7,587 bases of DNA, from positions 1 to 7,587 of the forward strand of contig USPB01000093.1 in the NCBI GenBank assembly GCA_900556405.1. Reading direction: 5' to 3'. Made by a program: the position numbers and the translations under genes. The notes under the pieces are model-generated. The model did no database searches and had not been told where the DNA came from. It saw only the letters and a program-made list of their open reading frames with translations. This document shows positions 6,078-7,587 of the stretch, piece by piece (the first letter of the stretch is position 1; each line of letters begins with the position of its first letter). The stretch comes from an uncultured Actinomyces sp. GTDB lineage: Bacteria > Actinomycetota > Actinomycetes > Actinomycetales > Actinomycetaceae.

Positions 6078-7385
6078 TCACTCACCCTCAACGCGGATCG
6101 TGGAGGTCACCTCACGCACGGCGTCGGACACGGCGAGCGCGCGGGCAACGGCGCGCAGGTCGGCCTCGCGGGCGCGGTGGCTGGTCACGACGATGACGCA
6201 GGCGCCGGGAACCTCGTCGTTACGCTGGTGGACGGACTGGATCGAGACACCGTGGCGGGCAAAGATGCCGGCAACATCGGACAGGACGCCGAGGCGGTCC
6301 TCCACCTGCAGACGAATCTGGTATCGAGTATGCGTCGAGCCGGGATCGAGGATCGGCAGGTGCGCGTACACCGACTCGCGCGGGGCGTGACCGCCAAAGG
6401 CTCGGTGGTGCGCGGCCGCGACAAGGTCGGACAGGACGGCCGAGGCCGTGGGCGCGCCACCCGCGCCCTGACCGTAGAACATCAGGCGACCGGCGGCCTC
6501 ACCCTCGACAAGAATCGCGTTATAGGCGCCGTCGACGGACGCAAGCGGATGATCGGCGGGAACCTGGGCCGGATGCACACGCATCGCGACACCTTCACGC
6601 CCGTCCTCGCCGATGCGGCGCTCAGCGATAGCGAGGAGCTTGATCGTGTGGTTGATGCGCGCTGCCTCCTCCATATCCTCCTTCGTGATGCCCGTAATGC
6701 CTTCAACCGCAACATCGTCGATACCGACGCGGGTGTGGAAGGCGAGCGAGGCGAGAATGGAGCACTTGGCGGCCGCGTCGAAGCCCTCGACGTCCGCCGT
6801 CGGATCGGCCTCGGCAAAACCGAGATCCTGCGCCTGCTTGAGGGCTTCCTCGTAGCTGAGGCCCTTCGTGCTCATCGCATCGAGGATGAAGTTGGTCGTG
6901 CCATTCACGATGCCCATGACCGTCGTGATGCGGTCGCCGGCCAGGGACTCGCGCAGGCCGTAGACGACGGGAACGGCACCCGCGACGGCTGCCTCGTAGT
7001 AGAGGTCAGCGCCATTGGCTGCGGCGGCCTCGTAGAGCTCGGGGCCGTGGGCGGCCAGGAGGGCCTTATTGCCCGTGACGACCGAGATGCCCTGGTTGAG
7101 CGCACGCAGCACGAGGGTGCGGGCGGGCTCGATGCCGCCGATCAGCTCGACGACGAGGTCCATGTTGTCGATCGCCTCTGCCGGTTCGGTCGTCAGCAGC
7201 TCACGATCAATCGGAGCATCTCGGGGAGCATCCACATTGCGGACGAGGACCTTGCGCACCTCCATCTCCGCGCCCGAGCGAGCCGCGAAATCCTCGCGGC
7301 TCGACTGAAGGATACGAATGACCTGGCTACCGACGGTTCCGGCTCCAAGAACGCCAACTCCAAGGACGGGGCGGGGTGCAGACAT
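6078..7385 (-). CDS. hom: Homoserine dehydrogenase
   Basis: The enzyme reduces aspartate semialdehyde to homoserine with NAD(P)H, the branch point to threonine and methionine. The 435-aa protein has the Rossmann dinucleotide motif GAGTVG (14-19) and TGNKALLA with the conserved lysine K107. It also has GIVNGTTNFIL (158-168), and GFAEADPTADVEGFDAAAK (189-207), ending in the second conserved lysine. The C-terminus (about 354-430) is an ACT domain (YQIRLQVEDRLGVLSDVAGI), as in the monofunctional, threonine-inhibited Hom of actinobacteria and Bacillus; no aspartokinase is fused. The start at 7385 is chosen because AAGGAG lies nine bases upstream and the protein then begins just before the Rossmann strand. 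An in-frame ATG at 7436 would add 17 unrelated residues and run through the ribosome binding site. It is the first gene of the hom-thrB operon; thrC is not next to it. Confidence 0.98.
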   Translation of the reverse strand: MSAPRPVLGVGVLGAGTVGSQVIRILQSSREDFAARSGAEMEVRKVLVRNVDAPRDAPIDRELLTTEPAEAIDNMDLVVELIGGIEPARTLVLRALNQGISVVTGNKALLAAHGPELYEAAAANGADLYYEAAVAGAVPVVYGLRESLAGDRITTVMGIVNGTTNFILDAMSTKGLSYEEALKQAQDLGFAEADPTADVEGFDAAAKCSILASLAFHTRVGIDDVAVEGITGITKEDMEEAARINHTIKLLAIAERRIGEDGREGVAMRVHPAQVPADHPLASVDGAYNAILVEGEAAGRLMFYGQGAGGAPTASAVLSDLVAAAHHRAFGGHAPRESVYAHLPILDPGSTHTRYQIRLQVEDRLGVLSDVAGIFARHGVSIQSVHQRNDEVPGACVIVVTSHRAREADLRAVARALAVSDAVREVTSTIRVEGE

Positions 7386-7394
7386 AGGATTTTT

Positions 7395-7400
7395 CTCCTT
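7395..7400 (-). promoter_or_regulatory. Ribosome binding site of hom
   Basis: AAGGAG on the minus strand, nine bases before ATG 7385. It is nearly a full match to the anti-Shine-Dalgarno sequence and decides the start of hom against the upstream ATG at 7436. The four bases TCCT just before the ATG could pair weakly with it. Confidence 0.85.
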
Positions 7401-7472
7401 TGTGGGACGGGCACTGGTACCAGTGTAGGGGGTCAAGCCAGCTCTCTTCTCCTAAGGACCTTGGTCCCACAA
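7400..7472 (-). repeat. 9-bp inverted repeat framing the hom leader
   Basis: On the minus strand TTGTGGGAC (7472-7464) and GTCCCACAA (7408-7400) are perfect complements 55 bases apart. The second arm runs directly into the hom ribosome binding site. The first arm can also form a local hairpin GGAC-CAAG-GTCC (GGTCC at 7460-7456), which would exclude the long stem. This resembles a leader with alternative folds, but function is an inference. Confidence 0.5.
7412..7425. promoter_or_regulatory. 14-bp perfect palindrome upstream of hom, possible operator
   Basis: CACTGGTACCAGTG is a perfect 14-bp palindrome whose edge is 26 bases before the hom start codon. A -10-like hexamer TACACT on the minus strand (7427-7422) overlaps it, and TTGACC (7436-7431) stands close by, though not at -35 spacing. 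Position and symmetry suit a dimeric repressor site; as RNA it would form a 5-bp stem with a GUAC loop. Confidence 0.45.
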
Positions 7473-7494
7473 TTTAACCGCTAGAGACTTTGGG

Positions 7495-7538
7495 CCCATA
7501 TCCTGAGACGCAGAACATAGACTGTCGGTTGATATGGG
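7495..7538. repeat. 8-bp inverted repeat far upstream of hom
   Basis: CCCATATC (7495-7502) and GATATGGG (7531-7538) are perfect inverted copies 28 bases apart. The left arm overlaps an 8-bp palindrome TGGGCCCA (7491-7498). There is no T-run after it on either strand, so it does not look like a terminator of an upstream gene. The rest of 7386-7587 holds no gene I can support. Confidence 0.4.
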
Positions 7539-7587
7539 TTGTGGAGACCCCCCAAACCGTAGGACAATGGGCCTAAGCGTTGGAATC

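Noticed and set aside
7386..7436. Upstream ATG at 7436 as the hom start
   Set aside because: The extra 17 residues resemble no Hom N-terminus, and the frame passes through a near-perfect ribosome binding site placed for ATG 7385.
7400..7440. TGGTACC upstream of hom as the T-box core of a tRNA-sensing leader
   Set aside because: The heptamer is the centre of a perfect palindrome, and I see no specifier stem, no AG-bulge motifs and no antiterminator partner. A T-box call is not supported.
5943..7484. Long plus-strand open frame (513 codons) opposite hom and part of thrB
   Set aside because: It covers two unmistakable enzymes on the other strand and shows no recognisable protein family, so it is a shadow frame.

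Overview
The window comes from a high-GC Gram-positive bacterium, most likely an actinomycete of the Actinomycetaceae (Actinomyces/Schaalia type). The pointers are the GC-rich codon use, GTG starts, a Rho with a long Arg/Glu/Asn/Gly-rich insertion of actinobacterial type, and the gene order hom-thrB-rho. Genus is an inference from general knowledge, not from a search. All five genes lie on the minus strand, so transcription runs from the right end of the window to the left.

Layout in transcription order: a 202-base region upstream of hom (7386-7587) that has no gene but holds several inverted repeats; hom, homoserine dehydrogenase; thrB, homoserine kinase, which starts at or within a few bases of the hom stop; an intrinsic terminator whose hairpin overlaps a good promoter match reading into rho; rho, the transcription termination factor, with a 9-bp tandem repeat in its insertion domain; a strong intrinsic terminator; and two paralogous two-helix membrane proteins of unknown function. 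The first paralog (391 aa) has almost no extracytoplasmic loop. The second (555 aa) carries a roughly 150-residue TPM-like domain in that loop. At the far left a minus-strand promoter match points out of the window.

Hom and ThrB catalyse two consecutive steps of threonine synthesis, and the last enzyme, ThrC, which often sits between them in actinobacteria, is absent here. Rho is an independent housekeeping gene whose position beside the threonine genes is a conserved actinobacterial arrangement. The paralog pair is the least understood part of the window: same topology and same cytoplasmic domain, with and without the external domain. No mobile element, CRISPR array, tRNA or rRNA was seen.
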